From NCBI GenBank assembly GCA_041490445.1, contig JBGPTF010000024.1:1-32437 (forward strand): a stretch of 32,437 nt of DNA. Direction: 5' to 3'. Source of the DNA: JBGPTF01 sp041490445. GTDB lineage: Bacteria; Acidobacteriota; Terriglobia; Acidiferrales; UBA7541. Under the pieces are notes generated by a model, which saw only the letters and a list, made by a program, of their open reading frames with translations, was not told the origin of the DNA and searched no databases. Shown in pieces: positions 15,007 through 23,293 of the stretch. The stretch's first letter is position 1. Each line of letters opens with the position of its first letter. Position numbers and translations under genes: made by a program.

Positions 15007-16356
15007 ATGCCGCTCGACATGCGTCCCCATGTCTACCTCGCAAGCGTGCTTGCAGTGGCGCTCTGCCTCGCGGCGCCCGCCGCGGCTCCCGCACCCCCGC
15101 CATCGCCTTCGCCGATTTTCGAATTGCGGATAGACGGAGAAATCGAACCCATCCTCGCGGAGTACATCGTCCAGGGCCTCGACACTGCGCGCGATGCGCA
15201 TGCCAGCCTGGTCCTGATTACGATCAACACGCCGGGCGGGCTGGACAGTTCGATGCGCGCCATCATCCAGGCGATCCTTCGCTCGCCGGTGCCGGTGGTC
15301 ACCTATGTGAGCCCGACGGGGTCGCGCGCGGCGTCTGCGGGATTTTTCATTCTACTGTCCGCGGATGTTGCGGCGATGTCGCCCGGCACGGACACGGGCG
15401 CGGCTTCGCCCATCCTGGTCTTCGGCGGCTCGGCGGTGCAGATTGACGAGACGCTGCACAAGAAAATCGTCAACGAGGCGACCGCCTATTTGCGGAGCTA
15501 CGTCAGCCAGCGCGGGCGCAACGTCCAGCTTGCCGAGCAGGCGGTGACCGATGCGAAGGCATACAGCGAGCGGGAAGCGCTCGACGGGAAATTGATCGAT
15601 CTCGTGGCGCCGTCGGAGACGGTGTTGCTGGCGCAGTTGAACGGCCGGGCGGTGAAGCGCTTCGACGGCAGCACGGTGACGCTGGAGCTGGCCACTCTAA
15701 TCGTCACGCAACTGGAGATGAGCGCGCGGCAGAAGTTTCTCGCCCGCATCGTGCAGCCGGACGTGTTTTTCATACTGCTGATCGTCGGCGTGCTCGGCCT
15801 CTATACAGAATTCACGCATCCCGGCCTGTTCGCCCCGGGCGTCATCGGCGGCATTGCGCTGGTTCTGGCGCTGTACGCGATGCACCTGCTGCCGGTCAAT
15901 TTGACGGGGCTCGTGCTGATTTTGCTGGCGCTGGCGCTGTTTGTGCTGGAAGCAAAGTTTCCGAGTCACGGGGTACTCGGCGTGGGAGGAGTGATTGCAA
16001 TGGTTCTCGGCGCGCTGTTGCTGGTGCGTTCCCCGATCACGGGCATGGGAGTGAGCCTCGGAGCGGCGCTGGGCGTGGCGCTGCCATGCGGCTTGATCGT
16101 GATTTTCCTGATGCGCCTTGTCCTGCGCTCGATGCAATTGCGGCAATCCGTGGGCCGGGAAGAACTGGTGGGAAAGTTCGGAGAAGTGACCGAGCCGGTG
16201 GTGAACGGCCGTGGAATGGTGCGGATTGAAGGCGAGTTGTGGCAGGCAGCGGCGGCGGGCGGAGTCCCGCGCGGCGCGCGAGTGAGGGTGAAGAAAGTGG
16301 AAGGTCTCACCCTGCACGTGGAGCCGATGGACTCAGCTTCCGGCCCGGAGCGCTGA
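15007..16356 (+). CDS. NfeD-type membrane serine protease (long form, ClpP-class)
   Basis: This is an inner-membrane protease that works with a neighbouring SPFH/stomatin protein in membrane quality control. The 449 residues comprise a signal peptide (to about residue 25) and a ClpP/SppA-like domain with INTPGGLDSSMRAI and RAASAGFFI, where Ser110 is the probable nucleophile and one of Lys152/Lys153 the probable base. Four to five membrane helices follow (about 250-375), then a C-terminal OB-fold NfeD domain (LVGKFGEVTEPVVNGRGMVRIEGELWQA). ATG 15007 gives the longest product, but TATAAT at 15003-15008 (preceded by TG) would make a good extended -10 box. If so, the message starts near 15015 and the in-frame ATG 15019 would be an almost leaderless start, still keeping the signal peptide. 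The SPFH gene follows after 33 bases, the conserved nfeD-stomatin arrangement. Confidence 0.92.
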   Translation: MPLDMRPHVYLASVLAVALCLAAPAAAPAPPPSPSPIFELRIDGEIEPILAEYIVQGLDTARDAHASLVLITINTPGGLDSSMRAIIQAILRSPVPVVTYVSPTGSRAASAGFFILLSADVAAMSPGTDTGAASPILVFGGSAVQIDETLHKKIVNEATAYLRSYVSQRGRNVQLAEQAVTDAKAYSEREALDGKLIDLVAPSETVLLAQLNGRAVKRFDGSTVTLELATLIVTQLEMSARQKFLARIVQPDVFFILLIVGVLGLYTEFTHPGLFAPGVIGGIALVLALYAMHLLPVNLTGLVLILLALALFVLEAKFPSHGVLGVGGVIAMVLGALLLVRSPITGMGVSLGAALGVALPCGLIVIFLMRLVLRSMQLRQSVGREELVGKFGEVTEPVVNGRGMVRIEGELWQAAAAGGVPRGARVRVKKVEGLTLHVEPMDSASGPER

Positions 16357-16389
16357 CGGCCCCGGCGATCGTGTTCCAAGGAGGCGGCG

Positions 16390-17157
16390 ATGATTTCCAT
16401 TGAGATGGTCTTTGCGATAGCGGCACTGGTGTTCCTCATCTGGTTTTTCAATTCGGTGTACGTCATCAAGGAATGGGAGCGCGGGTTTGTGCTGCGTCTG
16501 GGCCGGATGCTGCCGACACCGAAGAACTCCGGCTTGCGGCTGGTTTTCTGGCCGATTGACCGGCTCACGCGCGTTTCGCTGCGGCTGGAGACGCTGGACG
16601 TGCCGCCGCAAGACGTCATCACGCGCGACAATGTTTCGGCCAAGGTGAATGCGGTTTGCTATTTCAAAGTGGTGGACGCGAACCTGGCGATTTCCCGGGT
16701 GGTCAACTATCTCTACGCAACGTCGCAACTGGCGCAGACGACGCTGCGCAGCGTGGTCGGCCAATTCGAGCTGGATGAGATTCTTTCGGAGCGCGAAAAG
16801 GTAAACGCGAAGCTCCAACTAATCCTTGACCAGGATACGGAGGCCTGGGGTATCAAGGTAACGAAGGTAGAGGTCAAACAGGTCGATATTCCGGAGACGA
16901 TGCAGCGCGCCATCGCTCGTCAGGCGGAAGCGGAGCGCGAGCGCCGTGCCAAAGTGATCCACGCGGAAGGAGAATTCCAGGCGTCGGCCAAGCTGGCCGA
17001 GGCGGCGAAGATCCTGGAAACGCAACCGGCTGCGATTCAACTCCGCTACCTGCAGACGCTGACGGAAATCGGGGTCGAGAAAAATACGACGGTGGTGTTT
17101 CCGCTGCCGGTGGACATCATCAGCCAGTGGATCCGCAACTCGGGGGCGAGTAAATAG
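16390..17157 (+). CDS. SPFH/band 7 (slipin/stomatin-like) membrane protein
   Basis: This stomatin-like protein is anchored in the inner membrane and oligomerises into membrane microdomains; in prokaryotes its partner is the NfeD protease encoded just upstream. It has 255 residues. An N-terminal membrane helix (MVFAIAALVFLIWFF) leads into the SPFH domain: VYVIKEWERGFVLRLGRM, then PPQDVITRDNVSAKVNAVCYFKV, and TTLRSVVGQFELDEILSER.EKVN. A coiled-coil region follows (RAIARQAEAERERRAKVIHA, EGEFQASAKLAEAAKIL) and a C-terminal LRYLQTLTEIGVEKNTTVVFPLP segment. A strong GGAGG site stands before ATG 16390. The length is typical of slipins. Confidence 0.94.
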   Translation: MISIEMVFAIAALVFLIWFFNSVYVIKEWERGFVLRLGRMLPTPKNSGLRLVFWPIDRLTRVSLRLETLDVPPQDVITRDNVSAKVNAVCYFKVVDANLAISRVVNYLYATSQLAQTTLRSVVGQFELDEILSEREKVNAKLQLILDQDTEAWGIKVTKVEVKQVDIPETMQRAIARQAEAERERRAKVIHAEGEFQASAKLAEAAKILETQPAAIQLRYLQTLTEIGVEKNTTVVFPLPVDIISQWIRNSGASK

Positions 17158-17160
17158 GGG

Positions 17161-17775
17161 ATGGCAAGCGGTAGCGCAAGAAAAAGCGGAGGCGGCGATC
17201 GAGTGGTTGGGAGCCGCCACCTCATCGGGCTCTTCCTGGGCGTCGTGCTGCTCTGCGGCGTATTCTTCACGCTGGGCTACGTGATGGGGCATGCGCAGTA
17301 CGGCGACTCCTCGAGGCACGCGTCCTCTACGCCCGCCAAGGAGAAGGAAACCCCATCTGCGAGCGCGAAGAATGCCGCCTCTGCGCCGGCCAGCACGGAT
17401 TCTCCGGAGTGGGATTTTTATCCGTCGAAGAAGTCCGGCAACACCGCCGCCGTACCGACAAAAGCGAACGATCCCTCAACACTCGCTCCGGTGGCAAAGC
17501 CTGTGGCCGTTCCGGTGAAGCCGCCGGCGCGCTATCACGCGCCCCGGATTCCGCGCGGCGCGATGGTGTTGCAGGTTGCCGCACTGAAGAGTGAAGGCGA
17601 CGCGCTGGCATTGACCGACGCGCTGCAGCAAAAGAGGTTTCCCGCGTTTGTCGTCACGCCCACCGGCGACAATCTCTATCGCGTGCAAGTGGGGCCCTAC
17701 GCCGATTCGCAGTCGGCGAATCAGGCGAAAACATCGCTGGAGCGCGAGGGCTTCAAGGCAATTCTGAAGCGCTGA
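17161..17775 (+). CDS. SPOR-domain membrane protein
   Basis: A 204-residue single-pass protein with a cytoplasmic N-terminus rich in Ser/Lys, one membrane helix (about residues 20-42, HLIGLFLGVVLLCGVFFTLG), a Pro/Ala/Lys-rich periplasmic linker, and a C-terminal SPOR domain (about residues 128-204: MVLQVAALKSEGDALALTDALQQ, YRVQVGPYADSQSANQ, LEREGFKAILKR). SPOR domains bind denuded peptidoglycan glycan strands, often at the division septum. The start lies 3 bases after the SPFH stop, and its own stop abuts the lnt start with no gap, so it sits inside the operon. A role at the septum or in cell-wall remodelling follows from the domain only. Confidence 0.88.
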   Translation: MASGSARKSGGGDRVVGSRHLIGLFLGVVLLCGVFFTLGYVMGHAQYGDSSRHASSTPAKEKETPSASAKNAASAPASTDSPEWDFYPSKKSGNTAAVPTKANDPSTLAPVAKPVAVPVKPPARYHAPRIPRGAMVLQVAALKSEGDALALTDALQQKRFPAFVVTPTGDNLYRVQVGPYADSQSANQAKTSLEREGFKAILKR

Positions 17776-19308
17776 ATGAATCTCCGCTGGCCGACGCGCC
17801 TTGTGCTCGCCCTGGTTTCCGGGCTTCTCCTGGCGCTGGCATTTCCCAAGTTCCATTTCACTGTTCTCGCCTGGATCGCGATTGTGCCGCTCTTCGTGGC
17901 GTCGTTCCGCGCGCGGCGGCCTGAAGCGGCGCTCTATGGTTTTCTGCACGGCGTCGTTTTTTTTCTTCTGTCGGTCCCGTGGATGGACACGGTCATGCGC
18001 GTGTACGGCAACGTGCCGGCGCTGGCGGCCGCCGGGGTCCTGGGCCTCGTCATTCTCCTCTGCTCGCTGTTCACCACGGCGTTTGCGTTTTTCGTCGCGC
18101 ACTGGTCGCAGGCCGATGAAGCGCGCGCTTGCCTGCTCGCTCCGTTTCTCTGGGTGGCGTTGGAGTTCGGGCGAACGCATGTACCCATCATCGGCTTTCC
18201 GTGGAATCTCACCGGCTATGCAGCCTCGGGAAATCTCGCGCTGGTACAACTGACGGCGTGGACGGGGATCTACGGCTTGTCCTTTTTGCTCGTGGGATTC
18301 AACGCGATGGTGGCGTGGATGGTGGCACGGCCGACTCACCGCACGCGGCTCGTCACGTTCGCAGCGGCGCCGGTTATTTTTTTGATGGCGGTGCTCGGGC
18401 CGTATCTCGTGCCCCGCGCACCAGCGGACCACGTCGCGCATCTCGTACACACGCAACTGCCGCAATCCATGAGTTTCCCGGCGGATTGGATGCAAACGCA
18501 CGCCGCCGATCTGAAGGAGCTCGAAGAATCCAGCGTCTCGGCAGCACAGTTGAAGCCCGGCCTGATCGTCTGGCCCGAGGTGCCCGCGCCATTCAGCCTG
18601 CGCGATCCGGAGTTTACGGCGCGGGCGGAACGGATCGCCCGGGAGGCGAATGGCGATTTCCTCGTCGGCGTGGACGATTGGAAAGTCGATCGCGGAGGGA
18701 AATGGTCCGTGTCGAATAGCGCGGCGCTGCTCGATGCCGCGGGGCGGCGTATTTTCACGTATGATAAGATTCGTCTGGTTCCGTTCGGGGAGTACGTTCC
18801 GCTGCGCCGCTGGCTTACGTTCGCCGGGAAATTGACGGCAGAGATCGGCGATTTCACGCCGGGGAAAGAATACCGAGTGGGTCAACTGCCGGGCGGCACG
18901 TTCAGCGTGTTGATCTGTTACGAGGCAATATTTCCGGACGAGGTCCGCCAGTTCACCTCGCGCGGCGCGGAGCTTTTGATCAACATTTCGAACGACGGCT
19001 GGTTCGGGCATTCGGCCGCGCCGGCGCAACACGTGATGATGGCGCGCGTGCGAGCCGTCGAGAACCGGCGCTGGTTGCTGCGCGCGACGAACACCGGTTA
19101 CACGGTGGACGTGGATCCCTACGGGCGAGTTGTCGCGGAGTATCACGCGGATTCGCTCGGCGTGCTCGACGCGCCGTACGGATTTCGCAGCGACCGGACG
19201 TTGTACGTGCGCTGGGGCGACTGGTGGTGCTGGCTCTGCCTTTTGGTGTCGCTCGCGGCCCTCAGCGCCCCCATTCTGAAGCGCGAACGCGGCCGGCAAG
19301 CGGCCTGA
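17776..19308 (+). CDS. lnt: Apolipoprotein N-acyltransferase
   Basis: This inner-membrane enzyme transfers an acyl chain from a phospholipid to the N-terminal cysteine of apolipoproteins, the last step of lipoprotein maturation. The 510 residues have about six N-terminal membrane helices (1-200), a nitrilase-like periplasmic domain and a C-terminal helix (WCWLCLLVSLAALSAPIL). The catalytic triad is intact: Glu268 in VWPEVPAPF, Lys331 in YDKIRLVPFGEYVPLR, and Cys381 in ICYEAIFPDEVR, near the E. coli positions 267/335/387. ISNDGWFG is also conserved. The ATG directly follows the stop of the SPOR gene, and prfB begins 13 bases downstream, so the genes are probably cotranscribed. Confidence 0.96.
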   Translation: MNLRWPTRLVLALVSGLLLALAFPKFHFTVLAWIAIVPLFVASFRARRPEAALYGFLHGVVFFLLSVPWMDTVMRVYGNVPALAAAGVLGLVILLCSLFTTAFAFFVAHWSQADEARACLLAPFLWVALEFGRTHVPIIGFPWNLTGYAASGNLALVQLTAWTGIYGLSFLLVGFNAMVAWMVARPTHRTRLVTFAAAPVIFLMAVLGPYLVPRAPADHVAHLVHTQLPQSMSFPADWMQTHAADLKELEESSVSAAQLKPGLIVWPEVPAPFSLRDPEFTARAERIAREANGDFLVGVDDWKVDRGGKWSVSNSAALLDAAGRRIFTYDKIRLVPFGEYVPLRRWLTFAGKLTAEIGDFTPGKEYRVGQLPGGTFSVLICYEAIFPDEVRQFTSRGAELLINISNDGWFGHSAAPAQHVMMARVRAVENRRWLLRATNTGYTVDVDPYGRVVAEYHADSLGVLDAPYGFRSDRTLYVRWGDWWCWLCLLVSLAALSAPILKRERGRQAA

Positions 19309-19321
19309 AAAGAGAAACGAA

Positions 19322-20456
19322 ATGGCAGCATTCCTCGAAGATCTGGAACGACGTTACGCGGGGCTCAAAGAGCGGATCGAGCACGTGCGGAGTTATCTTT
19401 GACGCCGAGACGAGCCGCAAACGGGTTGCCGAACTCGACGAACAAATCAATCGCCCCGACCTGTGGGACAAGCCGGAACAGGCGCAAGCCCTCCTCCAGC
19501 AGCGCAAACTAGCGGAAAGCCGCGTCGCCCAAGAAGCGAAACTTGCCGGTATTCTCAGCGACTTGGAGACGTATTTTCATCTCGGGCACGAGGAAACCGA
19601 TGCGGCCCAGCGCGAGATGCTGCTGGCCGAGATCGCCAAAGAGCTGGACGCGGCTGGGGCGTTTATCGCGCAACTCGAAACCGTGACGCTGCTCTCCGGT
19701 GAGAATGATTCTCTCAATGCCATCCTGACGGTGAAGCCCGGCGCGGGCGGCACGGAATCGCAGGACTGGGCAGAAATGCTGCTGCGCATGTACTTGCGCT
19801 GGGCAGAGGGCAAGGGCTTTCGCGCCACGGTGATCGACTCGACTCCGGGAGAAGAAGCCGGACTGAAGGCGGCGACGGTCCGCATCGAAGGGGAGAACGC
19901 GTACGGATTGCTTGCCGGCGAGAGCGGCGTGCACCGTTTGGTGCGCATTTCGCCGTTCGATCAAGCGGCGCGGCGCCACACGTCGTTCGCTTCTGTCTTC
20001 GTGATTCCGGAAATTGACGACCGCATCGAAATCGTGATCAAGCCGGAAGATCTGCGGATCGACACGTTCCGCGCCGGGGGCCACGGCGGGCAACACGTCA
20101 ACGTGACCGATTCGGCGGTGCGGATCACGCACCTGGCGAGCGGCATCGTGGTGCAATGCCAGAACGAACGCAGCCAGCACAAGAATCGCGAGATGGCGAT
20201 GAAGGTGTTGCGCTCGCGCCTGTACGAGTACGAGCTGGCCAAGCGGCGCGAAGAAACCCGCAAGCGGGACGAATCGAAGCTCGAGATCAGCTTCGGAAGC
20301 CAGATTCGCTCGTACGTGTTGCAGCCCTACCAGATGATCAAGGACCACCGCACGAAAGTTGAGCGCGGTGACGTGGACCGTGTACTCGATGGGGATCTTG
20401 ACGAGTTTATTCGCGCGTATCTGGTGCAGCGCCGCAACGCAGCGGGGCCGGCATAG
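19322..20456 (+). CDS. prfB: Peptide chain release factor 2, expressed by +1 programmed frameshift
   Basis: RF2 recognises UGA and UAA stop codons and triggers peptide release in the ribosome. The first 26 codons from ATG 19322 (MAAFLEDLERRYAGLKERIE) end at an in-frame TGA (19400-19402) in the context CGGAGTTATCTTTGAC. This reproduces the known prfB site: a Shine-Dalgarno-like stretch, then CTT-TGA-C. Slipping forward one base at CTT (skipping T19400) continues with GAC 19401 and gives a full product of 377 residues. The long second part has SPFDQAARRHTSF (anticodon-mimicking loop region) and the catalytic GGQ (Gln257) in GGHGGQHVNVTDSA. The internal UGA makes synthesis self-regulating, because low RF2 favours the shift. 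It is the last gene of the lnt block. Confidence 0.95.
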
Positions 20457-20635
20457 CGCGAAGTGGCGTGGGGAACCAAGTGAGCCGTAAACTGAAAAGA
20501 ATTGCAGACTGAGCAGGACGGAGATTCAATCGAGGACTTGATCGTTGATGGAGGTCCCGAGAAGCTCTCGCTTGCACCTTTCCACGCCGGAAAATCGCTG
20601 TTCACTGCTTGCATAAAGCGTTTCGGGCCAAATCG

Positions 20636-20664
20636 TTGACACCCTCTGAGGTGCATGCTAGCCT
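20636..20664 (+). promoter_or_regulatory. Candidate metK promoter
   Basis: Perfect TTGACA (20636-20641), a 17-base spacer ending TGC, and TAGCCT (20659-20664). Transcription would start near 20671, about 70 bases before the metK start. No SAM- or SAH-riboswitch fold was recognisable by eye in 20457-20739. Confidence 0.6.
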
Positions 20665-20739
20665 CGTTTGATTGAAATCTCCATCCACTGACGAAGTTCG
20701 GCCTCGAAATTGCATTCCAGTACGCCGGAGGGTAATGTT

Positions 20740-21921
20740 TTGACGCGAACGCCAGAAAGATTCTTGTTTACCTCGGAGTCAGTAACCGAGGGTCATCCCG
20801 ATAAAATCGCCGACCAGATTTCCGATGGGATTCTGGATGCGGTCTTGACCGAAGACCCGAAGGGCCGGGTCGCTTGCGAGACCCTGGTGACGACGGGATT
20901 GGCCGTCGTGGCCGGTGAAATCACAACCACCGCACACCTGGATTACCCGGAGATTGTTCGCGGCGTGATCCGCGACGTCGGCTACACGCGCGCCAAATAC
21001 GGCTTCGACGCCGACACCTGCGCGGTGATTTCTTCGCTGAAGCGCCAGTCTCCCGACATCGCGATGGGAGTAGATACGGGCGGAGCGGGCGACCAGGGCT
21101 TGATGTTCGGATTCGCCTGCGACGAAACGGAAGAGCTGATGCCCATGCCGATTGTGCTGGCGCACCGGCTGACGCGGCGGCTCGCCGAAGTTCGCAAATC
21201 CGGAATGGTGGATTTCCTCCGGCCGGACGGCAAATCGCAGGTCACGGTGGAATATCAGAGCGGGCGTCCGGCGCGGGTAGATTGCGTCGTGGTGTCGACG
21301 CAGCACAGCGAATCCGTTTCCAACAAGGACCTGCACGATGCAGTCCTGAACAAGGTGATTAAGGCCGTGATCCCGGCCTCGATGATGGACAAGGACACGC
21401 GCTACCACATCAACCCGACGGGGCGCTTCGTGGTTGGCGGCCCGATGGGCGACGCGGGACTGACCGGCCGCAAGATCATCGTGGATACCTACGGCGGCTA
21501 CAGCCGGCACGGCGGCGGGGCGCTTTCCGGAAAAGACCCGACCAAGGTGGATCGTTCGGCCTGCTATATGGCGCGATACGTGGCGAAGAACCTGGTGGCT
21601 GCGGGCATCGCGCGCAAGGTGGAAGTGCAAATCGCCTATGCCATCGGCGTGGCCGAGCCGGTTTCCGTGATGGCAGACACGTTCGGCACCGGCGTGATCC
21701 CCGATGGGCAGATCACCGAGCTGATTCGTTCACTCTTCAAACTCACGCCCGGAGGGATCATCGAAACACTCAATCTGCGGCGCCCGATTTACCGGCAGAC
21801 GGCTTCTTACGGACACTTCGGCCGCTCCGAGCCGGACTTCACCTGGGAGCGCGCGGACAAGTCCGATGACATCCGCCGCGAGGCGGGCTTGCGCGGCGCC
21901 GAAGTGGCCGCCCGCCGATAG
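20740..21921 (+). CDS. metK: S-adenosylmethionine synthetase
   Basis: This cytosolic tetrameric enzyme makes S-adenosylmethionine from ATP and methionine. It has 393 residues with the family signatures: SVTEGHPDKIADQISDGILD near the N-terminus, GAGDQGLMFGFA (the hexapeptide-like ATP site), DTYGGYSRHGGGALSGKDP (phosphate-binding loop; the usual Phe of GAFSGKD is Leu), and KVDRSACYMARYVAKN. The start is TTG 20740, seven bases after GGAGGG (20727-20732); a TTG at 20710 would add ten residues not typical of the family. It has its own promoter and is followed after 33 bases by ahcY, so enzymes for SAM synthesis and for disposal of its by-product are made together. Confidence 0.96.
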   Translation: MTRTPERFLFTSESVTEGHPDKIADQISDGILDAVLTEDPKGRVACETLVTTGLAVVAGEITTTAHLDYPEIVRGVIRDVGYTRAKYGFDADTCAVISSLKRQSPDIAMGVDTGGAGDQGLMFGFACDETEELMPMPIVLAHRLTRRLAEVRKSGMVDFLRPDGKSQVTVEYQSGRPARVDCVVVSTQHSESVSNKDLHDAVLNKVIKAVIPASMMDKDTRYHINPTGRFVVGGPMGDAGLTGRKIIVDTYGGYSRHGGGALSGKDPTKVDRSACYMARYVAKNLVAAGIARKVEVQIAYAIGVAEPVSVMADTFGTGVIPDGQITELIRSLFKLTPGGIIETLNLRRPIYRQTASYGHFGRSEPDFTWERADKSDDIRREAGLRGAEVAARR

Positions 21922-21954
21922 CCCTCCGGGATTTTCGACTGAAGGGGGATTTCC

Positions 21955-23229
21955 TTGGAGACTGTACCGAAGTTGACCGGTGACGTGAAAGATCTCGCTC
22001 TGGCCGAGCGCGGCAAGCGAAAGATCGAATGGGCCAACCAGCACATGCCGGTGCTGCAATTGATCCGCAAGCGCTTCATCAAGGAGCAGCCGCTGAAGGG
22101 CGTGCGCATGTCGGCTTGCCTGCACGTGACCAGCGAGACGGCGAACCTGGCGATCACGCTGCGGGATGGCGGCGCCGACGTGGTCGTTTGCGCCTCAAAT
22201 CCGCTTTCGACGCAGGACGAAGTGGCAGCGTGCCTGGTGAAGGATTACGGGATCCCGACGTTCGCCATCAAGGGCGAGGACAACGCGACGTATTACGCGC
22301 ACATCGGCGCAGCCCTCGATCACCAGCCGCAGATCACCATGGATGACGGCGCGGACCTGGTGACAATCCTACTGACGAAGCGCACCGAGCTGGTGCCCGG
22401 CGTGATCGGCGGCACGGAGGAAACGACCACCGGCGTTGTCCGGCTGCGCGCGATGGCGAAGGATGGCACACTGCGCTACCCGATCATCGCCGTCAACGAC
22501 GCGCTGACAAAACACCTGTTCGACAACCGGTACGGCACGGGCCAGTCCACGATCGATGGAATTCTGCGCGCGACGAATCTGTTGATCGCGGGGCTGCGAG
22601 TGGTGGTTGCGGGCTACGGCTGGTGCGGGCGCGGCGTGGCAATGCGCGCGAAGGGCCTGGGGGCCGATGTGATCATCACGGAAATCAATCCGGTGCGCGC
22701 GCTCGAGGCCGTGATGGATGGATTCCGCGTGATGCCGATGGCCGAAGCCGCGAAAATCGGCGACGTGTTCGTCACCGTCACCGGCAACAAGTCCATTCTT
22801 ACCGCCGAGACGTTTGAAAAGATGAGAGACGGCGCGGTGGTCTGCAACTCCGGCCACTTCAACGTCGAAATCGATATTCCGGCGCTGGAAAAACTTTCGA
22901 GCAGCCGCAAGCCGGTGCGCCCGTTCGTCGAGGAATTTGCCATGCGCGATGGGCGAAAGCTCTATCTGCTCGGCGAGGGCCGTCTGATCAACCTGGCCGC
23001 AGCCGAAGGCCATCCGGCCGCCGTCATGGACATGAGCTTCGCGAACCAGGCGCTCTCGGCGGAATACCTGGTGAAGAATGCGAGCCAGCTTGAACCCCAG
23101 GTGTACCCTGTGCCGGAGCCCATTGACCGGCAGATTGCCAGGCTGAAACTGGACTCGATGGGGGTTCAGGTGGACAAGCTCACGCCTGATCAGGAGCAGT
23201 ACCTCGCTTCGTGGTCCGAGGGAACGTAA
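21955..23229 (+). CDS. ahcY: S-adenosylhomocysteine hydrolase
   Basis: This NAD-dependent cytosolic enzyme splits S-adenosylhomocysteine, the inhibitory product of methyltransferases, to adenosine and homocysteine. It has 424 residues. The substrate domain includes SACLHVTSETANLAITLRDG and a TMDDGADLV segment, and the NAD site is VVAGYGWCGRGVAMRAKGLG. GHFNVEIDI and GEGRLINLAAAEGHPAAVMD are also conserved. It lacks the long insertion and the C-terminal KxxxYR tail of the eukaryotic/proteobacterial form and ends DQEQYLASWSEGT, so it is of the short archaeal/Thermotoga-like type. Start TTG 21955 follows a GGGGG-type ribosome site (21941-21950). It forms an operon with metK. Confidence 0.96.
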   Translation: METVPKLTGDVKDLALAERGKRKIEWANQHMPVLQLIRKRFIKEQPLKGVRMSACLHVTSETANLAITLRDGGADVVVCASNPLSTQDEVAACLVKDYGIPTFAIKGEDNATYYAHIGAALDHQPQITMDDGADLVTILLTKRTELVPGVIGGTEETTTGVVRLRAMAKDGTLRYPIIAVNDALTKHLFDNRYGTGQSTIDGILRATNLLIAGLRVVVAGYGWCGRGVAMRAKGLGADVIITEINPVRALEAVMDGFRVMPMAEAAKIGDVFVTVTGNKSILTAETFEKMRDGAVVCNSGHFNVEIDIPALEKLSSSRKPVRPFVEEFAMRDGRKLYLLGEGRLINLAAAEGHPAAVMDMSFANQALSAEYLVKNASQLEPQVYPVPEPIDRQIARLKLDSMGVQVDKLTPDQEQYLASWSEGT

Positions 23230-23293
23230 CCGGCCGGCGAATGCGAGGCGATCCGTTTGAGCTTCGCGTTTCGATTTTCGTCACTCCTTCCCG

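Noticed and set aside
17476..19299. 607-codon minus-strand open frame opposite lnt
   Set aside because: Arg/His-rich antisense shadow; lnt on the plus strand has its complete catalytic triad.
20457..20739. SAM or SAH riboswitch before metK-ahcY
   Set aside because: The promoter candidate leaves only about 70 leader bases, and no matching stem pattern could be recognised by eye.
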